A DNA stretch of 64,000 nt from Streptomyces sp. KMM 9044 (GCF_024701375.2 NZ_CP113910.1:2108001-2172000); one strand, 5' to 3'. Positions 40,482 to 51,395 are shown, counted from the stretch's first letter. A program made the numbers and translations. Notes: generated by a model from the sequence alone, not told the origin.

Positions 40482-40958
40482 ATGGAGACCGAGACGGCCA
40501 CACGCTGGCTGGCCAACGCGGAGCAGTGCGCCTGGCGCACCCACCTGGAGGTCAACAGGCTGTTGACGTACCAGCTCGAAAAGGATCTGCAGCCCTTCGG
40601 CCTGACAATGAACGACTACGAGATCCTGGTGAACCTCTCCGAGTCGGAGGACCGCCGGATGCGGATGAGCGACCTCGCCGCCGCCACCCTCCAGTCCAAG
40701 AGCCGCCTCTCGCACCAGGTCACCCGTATGGAGAACGCGGACCTGGTCCGGCGGGAGAGCTGCGAGTCCGACCGGCGCGGATTCTTCGCCGTCCTCACCG
40801 ACCTCGGCATGGAGACCATGCAGAGAGTCGCGCCGCATCACGTGGCGTCGGTCCGCCGGCACTTCATCGACCTGCTCTCCCCCGAGACCCTCGGCGAGCT
40901 GGACAAGGCCCTGAAGCCCATCGCCGAGCACCTGCGCGGAGAGCGCGGGCGTTTCTGA
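40482..40958 (+). CDS. MarR-family transcriptional regulator
   Basis: The 158-aa product has the MarR fold: LTMNDYEILVNLSESEDRRM, MSDLAAATLQSKSRLSHQVT (recognition helix) and RMENADLVRRESCESDRRGF (wing with the conserved D-x-R). The Cys in the wing region (ESCESDRRG) is also seen in many Streptomyces relatives. It appears monocistronic with a leaderless promoter. Targets are unknown. Confidence 0.92.
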   Translation: METETATRWLANAEQCAWRTHLEVNRLLTYQLEKDLQPFGLTMNDYEILVNLSESEDRRMRMSDLAAATLQSKSRLSHQVTRMENADLVRRESCESDRRGFFAVLTDLGMETMQRVAPHHVASVRRHFIDLLSPETLGELDKALKPIAEHLRGERGRF

Positions 40959-41018
40959 CCCGGTCGGCCGGCCCGGTGGTCCGGTGACCCGGCCGGGTCC
41001 GGTCCGTTCCGGTGCCTG

Positions 41019-42557
41019 TCAGACGAGCGGCAGACGGAGTTCGAACAGGGCTCCACCCGAGGGCACCGCACCCGCCGTGAGCGTCCCGCCGTGCCGTACG
41101 GCGACGTCCCGCGCGATGGCGAGGCCCAGACCGGCCCCGCCGTCGTCGCGGCTGCGGGCGGCGTCCAGCCGGACGAACCGCTCGAAGATCCGCTCCCGGT
41201 CGGCCTCGGCCACCCCGTCGCCGTCGTCGGCGACCCCGAGCACCGCCCAGCCGCCCTCCCGCCGCACGGTCACCGAGACCGTCTCGCAGGCGTGCCTGCG
41301 TCCGTTGTCGAGCAGGTTGCCGAGCACCCGGGCAAGCTGCCCCCGCGACCCGGCCACCTCCGCCGGCTCCACCTCCACGGTCACCCCCGTGCGTCCCGCC
41401 GCCTCCTCGCGGGCCAGCGCGGCCAGGTCGACCCGCGCGTCGACGGGCCGCTCCCCCGCGTCAAGGCGGGCGAGCAGCAGCAGGTCGGCGGCGAGGTGCT
41501 GGAGCCGCACGGTGTCCTCGACGGCACCGTCCAGGTCGAGGAGTTCGGGGTGCGCGGCGGCCACCTCCAGCTGGGTGCGCAGAGAGGCGATCGGGCTGCG
41601 CAGCTCGTGCGAGGCGTCGGCGACGAACCGCCGCTGACGCTCCACGGACGTCTCCAGGGCGGCGAGCGTCTCGTTGGTGGTGCGGGCGAGCCGGGCGATC
41701 TCGTCGTGGGTCGCCGGTTCCGGAACCCGGCGCGTGAGATCCTCGGACGCGGTGATCGCGGCCATTTCCTCGCGGATACCGGCGACCGGACGCAGGGCAC
41801 GCCCGGTGACCACCCAGGTCATCCCGGCGACCAGCGCCGCCAGCAGCGGGAGGCCGATCAGCATGACGGTCAGCGCGGTGCGTACGGCGCTGTGTTCGGC
41901 GGCCAGCGGGGCGCCCGCGTAGACGGTGAGCAGGCCCCGCTCGTGGGTCCGCACGTCCACGGCCGCGAAACGGTAGTCCGCGGTGTCCTCGTCCATGGTC
42001 GCGGCGCCGCTGCTGAAGGTGGTCTGCCGGCTGGTCCCACCGGGGGTGAGGGAGGTTTCGGCCTCTCCGGAGTCCTCCGGGGCGACAGGGCTCCGCGGGG
42101 CCTCGTCGGCGTCGGAATCCTCGTCCTCGTCCTCGTCGCCGACGCCGACGCCGTCGCCGTCCTCGTCGTCGCGGGCCGGAGCCGACGGCGAGGGGGACGC
42201 CGACGCGGGGGGCGAGGGCGAAGGGGAGGACGACGGGCGGGACTCCACCTGGTCGGTGGTCGTGCCGGTGATCCACCGCAGGTCCTCGGTGGCCGCGACG
42301 AGGTTCCCGTCCTCGTCGACGACCTGTACGGGCCCGGTCTCGCTGTCCAGCTCGGACAACTGGTCGTACGGGGTCCGCGCGGCGAGTTCGGAGGCGACCG
42401 CCCGCGCCGTGCGCTCCGCCTGGGTACCCGCCTCGGCGGTCAGGTTGGAGCGCAGTGCCTGCAGGACCGCGGCACCGGTGAGGACGAGGGCCACCACGAC
42501 CACGAGGGTGGCTCCGAGCGTCGCCCGGGAGCGGACCGAGCCGAACAGGCGGGTCAC
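41019..42557 (-). CDS. OmpR-type sensor histidine kinase with acidic extracellular loop
   Basis: The 512-aa membrane kinase starts at GTG 42557, overlapping the response regulator stop. TM1 is ATLVVVVALVLTGAAVL and TM2 LTVMLIGLPLLAALVAGMTW. The extracytoplasmic domain holds a Ser/Pro stretch followed by an Asp/Glu-rich segment of about 30 residues (DDEDGDGVGVGDEDEDEDSD). The HAMP, DHp (DASHELRSPIASLRTQLE) and ATPase boxes (LGNLLDNGRRHA, GGAGLGLAIARD) are intact. The acidic loop could bind divalent cations; the divergent secreted protein is equally Asp-rich. Confidence 0.93.
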   Translation of the reverse strand: MTRLFGSVRSRATLGATLVVVVALVLTGAAVLQALRSNLTAEAGTQAERTARAVASELAARTPYDQLSELDSETGPVQVVDEDGNLVAATEDLRWITGTTTDQVESRPSSSPSPSPPASASPSPSAPARDDEDGDGVGVGDEDEDEDSDADEAPRSPVAPEDSGEAETSLTPGGTSRQTTFSSGAATMDEDTADYRFAAVDVRTHERGLLTVYAGAPLAAEHSAVRTALTVMLIGLPLLAALVAGMTWVVTGRALRPVAGIREEMAAITASEDLTRRVPEPATHDEIARLARTTNETLAALETSVERQRRFVADASHELRSPIASLRTQLEVAAAHPELLDLDGAVEDTVRLQHLAADLLLLARLDAGERPVDARVDLAALAREEAAGRTGVTVEVEPAEVAGSRGQLARVLGNLLDNGRRHACETVSVTVRREGGWAVLGVADDGDGVAEADRERIFERFVRLDAARSRDDGGAGLGLAIARDVAVRHGGTLTAGAVPSGGALFELRLPLV

Positions 42558-43222
42558 GGCGCGGTCTCCAGCCGGTATCCGGCGCCGCGCACGGTCCGGA
42601 TCAGCCCGGAGCGCAGCTTGCGGCGCAGGGCGCTGACGTAGACCTCGACGATGTTCGGGTCTCCCTCGTAGGCGAAGTCCCAGACGTGCTCCAGGATCTC
42701 CGGCTTGGACACGACCTCGCCGGCCCGCAGCACCAGTTGCTCGAGCACGGAGAACTCCTTGGCGGTGAGCGTCACCTCGTCCTCGGCCAGGAAGACCCGG
42801 CGTGCGGCGGTGTCCACCCTCAGGTCCCCGAGCACGTGCAGCGGCGAGGCCCCTGCGCCCTGTCCCCGGCGGCGCAGCAGCGCCTTCACCCGGGCGACGA
42901 GGACGACGTAGGAGAACGGCTTGGTGAGGTAGTCGTCGGCGCCGGTGTCCAGGCCCTCGGCCTCGTCGTACTCGCCGTCCTTGGCGGTGAGCATCAGGAT
43001 CGGCACGTCGTGTCCGGCGGCGCGCAGGGCGGCGCAGACGCGGTAGCCGTTGAGGCGGGGCAGCATGATGTCGAGGATCACCAGGTCGTACGCACTCTCC
43101 GTGGCCCGGTGCAGGCCCTCCCGGCCGTCGTGGACGACGTCCACGGCGTATCCCTCGGCGGTCAGCCCCTTCGCGAGGGACAGGGCAAGCCGCTTCTCGT
43201 CCTCGACTATCAACAGACGCAT
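42554..43222 (-). CDS. OmpR-family response regulator
   Basis: The 222-aa product starts at ATG 43222 (MRLLIVEDEKRLALSLAKGL); GTG 43228 is an alternative. The receiver has D51 as phosphoacceptor in LVILDIMLPRLNGY and the conserved Lys in YLTKPFSYVVLVAR. The winged helix ends RKLRSGLIRTVRGAGYRLE. It is coupled to the kinase gene and divergent from the repeat-rich secreted protein gene, whose promoter carries matching direct repeats. Confidence 0.94.
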   Translation of the reverse strand: MRLLIVEDEKRLALSLAKGLTAEGYAVDVVHDGREGLHRATESAYDLVILDIMLPRLNGYRVCAALRAAGHDVPILMLTAKDGEYDEAEGLDTGADDYLTKPFSYVVLVARVKALLRRRGQGAGASPLHVLGDLRVDTAARRVFLAEDEVTLTAKEFSVLEQLVLRAGEVVSKPEILEHVWDFAYEGDPNIVEVYVSALRRKLRSGLIRTVRGAGYRLETAP

Positions 43223-43246
43223 GCGCACAAGGGTTGCAGAGCGAAC

Positions 43247-43283
43247 CTGAAGAGCGCTTCAGGCGGTTTCAGGCTCCTCTCAG
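43247..43283. promoter_or_regulatory. TTCAG direct repeats, likely response-regulator box
   Basis: CTGAAG-AGCG-CTTCAG (43247-43262) forms an inverted repeat, and TTCAG recurs at 43258 and 43268 with a weaker CTCAG at 43279. The 10-11 bp spacing places the half-sites on one DNA face, as for OmpR/PhoB-type proteins. It lies in the 116-bp region between the divergent regulator and secreted-protein genes. Confidence 0.55.
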
Positions 43284-43338
43284 CATCGGTCGGCGAGATT
43301 GAGGACGTCGAAAACGCAGCGAACGGGGAGGAACCCAC

Positions 43339-44274
<936 letters not shown>

Positions 44275-44378
44275 GCGGAGTTCCGGGCGGGCCTCCGAAC
44301 CGGCCACGTGAACAGGGTGGTGCGGGCGAATGTGCCCGCACCGCCCTGCCCGTGCGTTCCTGCCCGCCCGGCCCCGCC

Positions 44379-45335
44379 TCAGCCCTGCGTCAGCCCCGCC
44401 ACCAGTTCGTCCGCCGCGCGGTAGGGATCCAGCTCGCCGCCGAGGATCCGTTCCGCCAGCGCGCCCAGGCGGCGGTCGCCGTGCAGGTCGCCGATGCGCT
44501 CCCGCAGGGTCGTGACGGCGATCGTCTCGACCTCGCGGGCCGCGCGGGCCAGCCTGCGCTCCGCCAGGACCCCGTGCTCCTCCATCCACGCGCGGTGCTT
44601 CTCCAGGGCCTCGACGACCTCGTCGACGCCCTCCCCGCGCGAGGCGACGGTCTTGACGATCGGGGGCCGCCAGTCCCCGGGGGCACGGGACTCACCGAGG
44701 CCCAGCATGTGGTTCAGCTCGCGGGCGGTGGCGTCGGCGCCGTCGCGGTCGGCCTTGTTGACGACGTAGACGTCGCCGATCTCCAGGATTCCGGCCTTGG
44801 CCGCCTGGATCCCGTCGCCCATGCCGGGGGCGAGGAGCACCACCGACGTGTCGGCCTGGGAGGCGATCTCCACCTCCGACTGGCCTACGCCGACCGTCTC
44901 CACCAGGACCACGTCGCAGCCGGCCGCGTCCAGGACGCGGATGGCCTGCGGCGCGGACCAGGCGAGGCCGCCCAGGTGGCCGCGGGTCGCCATGGAACGG
45001 ATGTACACGCCGGGGTCGGAGGCGTGCTCCGACATCCGGACCCGGTCACCGAGCAGCGCGCCGCCGGAGAACGGCGAGGACGGGTCGACGGCCAGGACGC
45101 CGACCCGCTTGCCCTGCCTGCGGTACGCGCTCACCAGCGCCGAGGTGGACGTCGACTTGCCGACGCCCGGCGAACCGGTCAGACCGACCACGTACGCGTT
45201 GCCGGTCAGCGGCGCCAGGGCCGCCATGACCTCCCTCAGCTGTGGGGACGCCCCCTCCACCAGGGAGATCAGCCGGGCCACGGCACGCGGCGCGCCCTCC
45301 CTGGCCCGTGCCACCAGAGTGGAGACGTCCTGCAT
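44379..45335 (-). CDS. meaB: MeaB/ArgK-type G-protein chaperone of B12-dependent mutase
   Basis: The P-loop GTPase protects and reloads adenosylcobalamin mutases. The product is 318 aa from ATG 45335, preceded by GGAG; a GTG at 45350 is an alternative. Motifs are VVGLTGSPGVGKSTST (P-loop at residues 54-62), VDPSSPFSGGALLGDRVRM (base II), VVLVETVGVGQSEVEIASQ (switch) and VVNKADRDGAD (NKxD). Neighbours are a thiolase and the epimerase, and icmA lies 10 kb away. Its client is either ICM or methylmalonyl-CoA mutase. Confidence 0.94.
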   Translation of the reverse strand: MQDVSTLVARAREGAPRAVARLISLVEGASPQLREVMAALAPLTGNAYVVGLTGSPGVGKSTSTSALVSAYRRQGKRVGVLAVDPSSPFSGGALLGDRVRMSEHASDPGVYIRSMATRGHLGGLAWSAPQAIRVLDAAGCDVVLVETVGVGQSEVEIASQADTSVVLLAPGMGDGIQAAKAGILEIGDVYVVNKADRDGADATARELNHMLGLGESRAPGDWRPPIVKTVASRGEGVDEVVEALEKHRAWMEEHGVLAERRLARAAREVETIAVTTLRERIGDLHGDRRLGALAERILGGELDPYRAADELVAGLTQG

Positions 45336-45397
45336 CACTGCTCCGTTCACAAGGAAGACCCGTCAAGACCTACGGACGAAAGAGACGACCGGTTCGC

Positions 45398-46639
45398 TCA
45401 GGCCCTGGGTACCCGCACGATCAGCGCGTCACCCTGCCCACCGCCGCCGCACAGCGCCGCCGCACCGACACCGCCGCCGCGCCGCTTCAGCTCCAGCGCC
45501 AGGTGCAGCACCAGCCGTGCGCCGGACATCCCGATCGGGTGCCCCAGGGCGATGGCGCCGCCGTTGACGTTCACCTTTTCCGTGGACACGCCGAGGTCCT
45601 TCATCGACTGCACGGCCACCGCCGCGAAGGCCTCGTTGATCTCGACGAGGTCCAGGTCGGACACCTCGAGACCCTCCTTCTTGAGGGCGTGGGCGATCGC
45701 GTTGGACGGCTGCGACTGCAGGGAGTTGTCGGGTCCCGCCACGTTGCCGTGGGCGCCGAGCTCGGCGATCCACCCGAGGCCGAGCTCCTGCGCCTTGGCC
45801 TTGCTCATCACGACCACGGCCGCCGCACCGTCCGAGATCTGGGAGGAGGAACCGGCGGTGATCGTGCCGTCCTCGGCGAAGGCGGGGCGCAGCCTGCCCA
45901 GCGACTCGGCGGTGGTGTCGGCGCGGATGCCCTCGTCCTGGCTGAAGAGGACCGGGTCGCCCTTGCGCTGCGGGATCTCGACGGGAGTGATCTCCGCCTC
46001 GAAGATTCCGTTCTTCTGCGCTGCTGCGGCCCGCTGGTGGGACAGGGCGGCGATCTCGTCCTGCTCCGGTCGGCCGATGCCGAGGCGGGTGTTGTGCTTC
46101 TCGGTGGACTCGCCCATGGCGACGTTCTCGAAGGAGTCGGTGAGACCGTCGTACGCCATGGCGTCGATCATCTGGACCGCGCCGTACTTGAAGCCCTCCC
46201 GGGACTTCGGCAGCAGGTGCGGGGCGTTGGTCATGGACTCCTGGCCGCCGGCGACGACCACGTCGAACTCGCCGGCCCTGATCAGCTGGTCGGCCAGCGC
46301 GATCGCGTCGAGGCCGGACAGGCACACCTTGTTGACGGTGAGCGCCGGGACGTTCATCGGGATGCCTGCCTTGGCGGCGGCCTGGCGTGCCGGGATCTGC
46401 CCTGCCCCGGCCTGGAGCACCTGCCCCATGATCACGTACTGGACCTGGTCGCCGCCGATCCCCGCGCGGTCGAGGGCGGCCTTGATCGCGAAGCCACCGA
46501 GGTCGGCTCCGGAGAAGGACTTGAGCGAGCCGAGCAACCGGCCCATCGGGGTCCGGGCGCCCGCGACGATGACGGACGTCGTGCCGTTCGCCGCGGATGG
46601 TGCGGATGGTGCGGAAGTTTCGGAAGATGCAGAAGCCAT
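45398..46639 (-). CDS. acetyl-CoA C-acetyltransferase (thiolase)
   Basis: The enzyme condenses or cleaves acetoacetyl-CoA. It is 413 aa with a 20-residue Ser/Ala-rich N-tail. The nucleophile is C106 in [12 protein letters not shown]. The other motifs are [31 protein letters not shown] and the second Cys in [14 protein letters not shown]. It is upstream of meaB on the same strand, 62 bp away, and divergent from the epimerase gene. This links acetoacetyl/butyryl-CoA flow with C4 and C3 acyl-CoA handling. Confidence 0.94.
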   Translation of the reverse strand: MASASSETSAPSAPSAANGTTSVIVAGARTPMGRLLGSLKSFSGADLGGFAIKAALDRAGIGGDQVQYVIMGQVLQAGAGQIPARQAAAKAGIPMNVPALTVNKVCLSGLDAIALADQLIRAGEFDVVVAGGQESMTNAPHLLPKSREGFKYGAVQMIDAMAYDGLTDSFENVAMGESTEKHNTRLGIGRPEQDEIAALSHQRAAAAQKNGIFEAEITPVEIPQRKGDPVLFSQDEGIRADTTAESLGRLRPAFAEDGTITAGSSSQISDGAAAVVVMSKAKAQELGLGWIAELGAHGNVAGPDNSLQSQPSNAIAHALKKEGLEVSDLDLVEINEAFAAVAVQSMKDLGVSTEKVNVNGGAIALGHPIGMSGARLVLHLALELKRRGGGVGAAALCGGGGQGDALIVRVPRA

Positions 46640-46786
46640 GAGCTGCGATCCCCTTCCGGCTGCACAGCCGAGGAGTGAACGAGGGTTTACTTCGAATGTA
46701 CTGAGCTGCGGTCCGCCCCGTCATCGGGCCGTCGGTGTGATCGCGCGCACGTTGCGTAACCGTCCCGGTGACGCTCCACTGATTCC

Positions 46787-47227
46787 ATGCTGACGCGAAT
46801 CGACCACATCGGAATCGCCTGCCACGACCTCGACGCGACCGTGGAGTTCTACCGGGCCACCTACGGCTTCGAGGTGTTCCACTCCGAGATCAACGAGGAG
46901 CAGGGTGTGCGCGAGGCCATGTTGAAGATCAACGAGACCTCGGACGGAGGCGCGTCCTACCTCCAGTTGCTGGAGCCGACCCGGGAGGACTCCACCGTCG
47001 CGAAGTGGCTCGCGAAGAACGGCGAGGGGGTCCACCACATCGCTTTCGGCACGGCGGACGTCGACGCCGAGGCCACCTCGGTCAAGGGCAAGGGGGTGCG
47101 TGTTCTGTACGAAGAGCCCCGACGCGGCTCCATGGGGTCACGAATCACCTTCCTGCACCCCAAGGACTGTCACGGCGTACTGACAGAACTGGTCACTTCG
47201 GCGCCAGTTGAGTCGCCCGAGCACTGA
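46787..47227 (+). CDS. mce: methylmalonyl-CoA epimerase
   Basis: The 146-aa product of the vicinal-oxygen-chelate fold epimerises (2R)- and (2S)-methylmalonyl-CoA. The metal ligands fit: the His in RIDHIGIACHDL, the His of GVHHIAFGTADVD and the Glu of GVLTELV near the C-terminus. Other matches are NEEQGVREAMLKINETS and SYLQLLEPTREDSTVAKWL. It connects propionyl-CoA metabolism with MeaB and the mutases. A 147-bp divergent promoter region separates it from the thiolase. Confidence 0.95.
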   Translation: MLTRIDHIGIACHDLDATVEFYRATYGFEVFHSEINEEQGVREAMLKINETSDGGASYLQLLEPTREDSTVAKWLAKNGEGVHHIAFGTADVDAEATSVKGKGVRVLYEEPRRGSMGSRITFLHPKDCHGVLTELVTSAPVESPEH

Positions 47228-47498
47228 CCCACGTACATAAGGGCCGGTAGGGTTGGGTGCGGTCGCCGCTCGATCCAGGGCGATCGGGTCCTGCCGTCAG
47301 AAAAGTGACGACTGCCTCCGTTCGGGTGAGCGTCGCCGGTCTTGGCAGCAGGACGTACCGGGGTCCGGGTTTCGGGGGCGAGCGCGGGGCAGCAGCGCAT
47401 GTTCCTCCGTTGATCTGACACCATTCCCCGGGGGTCCCGTTCCGCTGATGGACGGGACCCGGCCAGAGTTGCGACCAGGGGACGGATGGGACCGCGCA

Positions 47499-50400
47499 GT
47501 GCGGGGCTACGAGAGCCAGGAGCGAGATCCGGCGGCTGACGTCGACCACCTCTCTCGGTTCGAAGCCGAGATGAAGCGGCTGAAGACCGAGCGGGAAAAG
47601 GCGATCCAGCACGCCGACGACCTCGGCTACCAGGTCGAGGTGCTGCGTGCCAAGCTGCACGAGGCGCGGCGCACCATCATGTTCCGGCCCGCCTACGAGG
47701 GCGGTGACATCGGCTACCAGGCCGAGCAGATGCTGCGGAACGCGCAGGTGCAGGCCGACCAGCTCCGCGCGGACGCCGAACGCGAGCTGAGCCAGGTCCG
47801 GGCACAGACCCAGCGGATCCTCCAGGAACACGCCGAGCAGGCGGCCCGGCTCCAGTCCGAGCTGCACCAGGAGGCCGTGACCCGGCGCCAGCAGCTCGAC
47901 CAGGAGCTGGCGGAGCGCAGGCAGACCGTCGAGTCGCACGTCAACGAGAACGTGGCGTGGGCCGAGCAGGTCCGGGCCCGTTCCGAGCAGCAGGCCCGCC
48001 GGCTCCTCGACGAGTCCCGCGCGGAGGCCGAGCAGGCGCTGGCCGCCGCCCGCGCGGAGGCCGAACGGGTGACCGCCGAGGCCCGTCACCGGCTGCGCAG
48101 CGAGGCCGAGGCCGCCCGTACGGAGGCCGACCAGACGCTGCGCCGGGCCCGCGCGGAGGCGGAGCGGCTGCTGAACGCCGCCTCCACGCAGGCGCAGGAG
48201 GCCACCGACCACGCCGAGCAGCTGCGGACGTCGACGGCCAGTGAGTCGCAGTCCGCCCGCCGTGAGGCTCAGGAACTCGCCAGGGCCGCCGAGCAACGCA
48301 TGGCGGAAGCCGAGGAGGCGCTGCGCACGGCCCGCGCCGAGGCGGACAAGGTGCTCGACGAGGCGAAGGAGGCAGCGTCGAAGGCGCTGGCCTCCGCCGA
48401 GTCCGCCAACGAGACCCGTACGCGTACGGCCAAGGAGCAGGTCGCCCGGCTGGTCACCGAGGCCACCAAGGAGGCCGAGACCACCAAGGCGGACGCCGAG
48501 CAGATCGTCGCGGACGCCCGCGCGGAGGCCGAGAAGATCGTCGCGGAGGCCTCCGAAAGGGCCCGTGCGCTCACCGCCGAGGAGAGCGCCACCCAGTTGT
48601 CGAAGGCGGCCCGGACCGCCGAGGATGTGCTCAACAAGGCGTCGGAGGAAGCCAAGCGCACCACCAAGGAGGCGGCCGAGGAGGCCGCGCGGATCCGTGG
48701 CGAGGCGGAGACGGAGGCGGACCGGCTGCGTGCCGAGGCGCACGACATCGCCACGCAGCTCAAGGGCGCGGCAAAGGACGACACCAAGGAGTACCGGGCC
48801 AAGACGGTCGAGCTCCAGGAGGAGGCCCGTCGGCTGCGCGGCGAGGCCGAGCACCTGCGCGCCGACGCGGTCGCCGAGGGCGAGAAGATCCGCGCGGAGG
48901 CCCGCAAGCAGGCCGTGTCGCAGATCGAGGAGGCCGCCCGGTCCGCCGAGGAGCTGCTGGCCAAGGCGAGGGCGGACGCCGACGAGCTGCGTTCCACCGC
49001 GCAGACGGACAGCGAGAAGGTCCGTACCGAGGCCATCGAGCGCGCCACGGCGCTGCGCCGGCAGGCCGAGGAGACCCTGGACCGTACCCGCAAGGAGGCG
49101 GAGCGGCACCACGCGGACGCCGTCGAGCAGGCCGACGCGCTCAGGGAGGACGCCGAGCGGGCCGCGCGCAAGGTCCACGAGGAGGCCGAGCGGGCCGTCA
49201 CCGCGCGCCGCGCGGAGGCCGCCGAGGAGCTGACCCGGCTGCACACGGAGGCCGAGGAACGCATCGCCTCGGCCGAGCAGGCGCTGGGTGACGCCCGCGA
49301 GGAGGCGGCCCGTATCCGCCGGGAGGCGGCGGACGAGGCCGAGCGGCTGCGTACCGAGGCGGCGGAGCGGAGCCGCGCGCAGCGGCAGCAGGCGGAGGCG
49401 GAGGCGGAGCGGCTGCGCGGCGAGGCAGCGGCGGACGCGTCGGCCTCCCGCGCGGAGGGCGAGTCCGTGGCCGTGCGGCTGCGGTCGGAAGCCGCGGCGG
49501 AGGCGGAGCGGCTGAAGTCGGAGGCGCAGGACAGCGCCGACCGGATGCGGACCGAGGCACTGGCCGCCGCCGAGCGGCTCGGCGCGGAGGCACAGCAGAC
49601 GCTGGCCGGCGCGCAGGAGGAGGCCGCCCGGCGCCGGCGCGAGGCCGAGGAGCTGCTGGGCGCGGCCCGCACGGAGGCCGACCAGGAGCGCGAGCGGGCC
49701 CGGGAGCAGAGCGAGGAGCTGCTGGCGTCGGCCCGCAAGCGGGTGGAGGAGGCACAGGCCGAGGCCGTACGGCTGGTCGAGGAGGCCGACCGGCGCGCCA
49801 CCGAGATGGTGTCGGCGGCCGAGCAGCACGCCCAGCAGGTCCGGGACTCGGTCGCGGGGCTGCACGAGCAGGCGCAGGACGAGATCACCGGGCTGCGGCA
49901 GGCCGCCGAGCACGCGGCGGACCGCGCGCGCCGCGAGGCGCAGGAGGAGACGGAGCGGGTCCGGGCCGACGCCTACGCGGAGCGGGAGCGGGCCGGCGAG
50001 GACGCGGCCCGGCTGCGGCGCGAGGCGCAGGAGGAGACGGAGGCCGCCAAGGCGCTCGCCGAGCGCACGGTCTCCGAGGCGATCACCGAGGCGGACCGGG
50101 TCCGTTCGGAGGTCTCCGAGCAGGCCCGGCGGATGCGTACGGAGGCGTCGGACGCGGTCGCCGAGGCCGAGCAGGCCGCCGCGCACACCCGCGCCGAGGC
50201 CCGGGAGGACTCCAACCGGATCCGTTCGGACGCGGCGGCCCAGGTGGACACCCTGATCACCGAGGCCCGCGGCGAGGCGGAGCGGCTCACCGCGGAGACG
50301 ATCGCGGAGACCGACCGGCTGCGCGCGGAGTCGGTGGCCAAGGCCGAGAAGCTGATCGCGGACGCGTCCGGCGACGCGGAGCGGCTGCGGGCCGAGGCGT

Positions 50401-51347
50401 CCCAGGCGGCCGGTTCGGCGCAGCAGCACGCGGAGCGGGTCCGCAGCGAGTCCGCACGGCTCAAGGCCGACGCGGAGCGGGAGGCGGACCTGCTGGTGAC
50501 GTCCGCGCGCGAGGAGGCCGAGCGCACCCTCGACGAGGCCCGCAAGGATGCCAACAAGCGGCGTTCGGAGGCGGCCGAGCAGGTCGACACCCTCATCACG
50601 GAGACCGCCGCCGAGGCGGACAAGCTGCTCGCCGAGGCGCAGCAGCAGGCTCAGAGGACTACGGCGGAGGCGGAGGCCCGGGCCGACTCGATGGTCGGCG
50701 CTGCCCGTGCCGAGGCCGACCGGCTCGTCTCCGAGGCGACGGTCGAGGGCAACACCCGGGTGGAGAAGTCCCGTACGGACGCGGACGAGCTGCTGATCGG
50801 AGCCCGCCGGGACGCGACCCGGATCAGGGAGCGGGCCGAGGAGCTGCGGGACCGGATCACCGGGGAGATCGAGGAGCTGCACGAGCGGGCCCGCCGTGAG
50901 GCGTCCGAGACGATGAAGTCCACCGGTGACCGCTGCGACGCTCTGATCAAAGCGTCCGAGGAACAGCTGGCCAAGGCGCAGGCGAAGGCCAAGGAGCTCG
51001 TGTCCGAGGCCAACTCCGAGGCGGGCAGGGTGCGTATCGCCGCGGTGAAGAAGGCCGAGGGTCTCCTGAAGGAGGCCGAGCAGAAGAAGGCCACGCTGGT
51101 CAGGGAGGCCGAGGAGCTGAAGGCCGAGGCGGTCCGCGAGGCGCGGGCCACGGTCGAGGAGGGCAAGCGCGAGCTGGAGGTCCTGGTGCGGCGGCGCGAG
51201 GACATCAACGTCGAGATCTCGCGTGTGCAGGACGTCCTGGAGGCCCTGGAGTCGTTCGAGACACCCGGCGGCGGCAAGGACAACGGGGTGAAGGCGGCCG
51301 CGGCGGCCGGTACGCCCGGTCAGCGGAGCAAGTCTTCGGACAGTTAG
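47499..51347 (+). CDS. scy: Scy-type giant coiled-coil polarisome scaffold
   Basis: In Streptomyces, Scy assembles at hyphal tips with DivIVA and FilP and sets polarity. The product is about 1282 aa from GTG 47499 (RGYESQERDPAADVDHLSRF); ATG 47448 is an alternative. An N-terminal DivIVA-like part (YQVEVLRAKLHEARRTIMFR; GGDIGYQAEQMLRNAQVQAD) precedes about 1100 residues of Ala/Glu/Arg-rich repeats (AEAERLRAEA type). These make a very long coiled coil, which I recall as having a 51-residue periodicity. The C-terminus ends with VLVRRREDINVEISRVQDVL and a Gly/Lys-rich tail. The high-GC, Ala/Glu-biased repeat explains the many long spurious frames in this part of the sequence. filP follows 235 bp downstream. 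Confidence 0.93.
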   Translation: MRGYESQERDPAADVDHLSRFEAEMKRLKTEREKAIQHADDLGYQVEVLRAKLHEARRTIMFRPAYEGGDIGYQAEQMLRNAQVQADQLRADAERELSQVRAQTQRILQEHAEQAARLQSELHQEAVTRRQQLDQELAERRQTVESHVNENVAWAEQVRARSEQQARRLLDESRAEAEQALAAARAEAERVTAEARHRLRSEAEAARTEADQTLRRARAEAERLLNAASTQAQEATDHAEQLRTSTASESQSARREAQELARAAEQRMAEAEEALRTARAEADKVLDEAKEAASKALASAESANETRTRTAKEQVARLVTEATKEAETTKADAEQIVADARAEAEKIVAEASERARALTAEESATQLSKAARTAEDVLNKASEEAKRTTKEAAEEAARIRGEAETEADRLRAEAHDIATQLKGAAKDDTKEYRAKTVELQEEARRLRGEAEHLRADAVAEGEKIRAEARKQAVSQIEEAARSAEELLAKARADADELRSTAQTDSEKVRTEAIERATALRRQAEETLDRTRKEAERHHADAVEQADALREDAERAARKVHEEAERAVTARRAEAAEELTRLHTEAEERIASAEQALGDAREEAARIRREAADEAERLRTEAAERSRAQRQQAEAEAERLRGEAAADASASRAEGESVAVRLRSEAAAEAERLKSEAQDSADRMRTEALAAAERLGAEAQQTLAGAQEEAARRRREAEELLGAARTEADQERERAREQSEELLASARKRVEEAQAEAVRLVEEADRRATEMVSAAEQHAQQVRDSVAGLHEQAQDEITGLRQAAEHAADRARREAQEETERVRADAYAERERAGEDAARLRREAQEETEAAKALAERTVSEAITEADRVRSEVSEQARRMRTEASDAVAEAEQAAAHTRAEAREDSNRIRSDAAAQVDTLITEARGEAERLTAETIAETDRLRAESVAKAEKLIADASGDAERLRAEASQAAGSAQQHAERVRSESARLKADAEREADLLVTSAREEAERTLDEARKDANKRRSEAAEQVDTLITETAAEADKLLAEAQQQAQRTTAEAEARADSMVGAARAEADRLVSEATVEGNTRVEKSRTDADELLIGARRDATRIRERAEELRDRITGEIEELHERARREASETMKSTGDRCDALIKASEEQLAKAQAKAKELVSEANSEAGRVRIAAVKKAEGLLKEAEQKKATLVREAEELKAEAVREARATVEEGKRELEVLVRRREDINVEISRVQDVLEALESFETPGGGKDNGVKAAAAAGTPGQRSKSSDS

Positions 51348-51395
51348 GGCTTATCGTGATGAACCGGCCGAATCCCTTCGAGGGTGGGTGAAATC

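Noticed and set aside
41091-42641. Plus-strand 516-codon frame over the sensor kinase
   Set aside because: Antisense to an intact kinase with all catalytic boxes; Gly/Arg/Val-rich with no domain.
47193-50882. 1229-codon minus-strand frame with Leu/Gly/Arg repeats
   Set aside because: It is the mirror of the Scy coiled-coil repeats, whose periodic Ala/Glu codons keep the opposite strand open.
47700-51200. Repeated short blocks that might look like an array
   Set aside because: These are imperfect in-frame coiled-coil repeats of scy without spacers, not CRISPR repeats.
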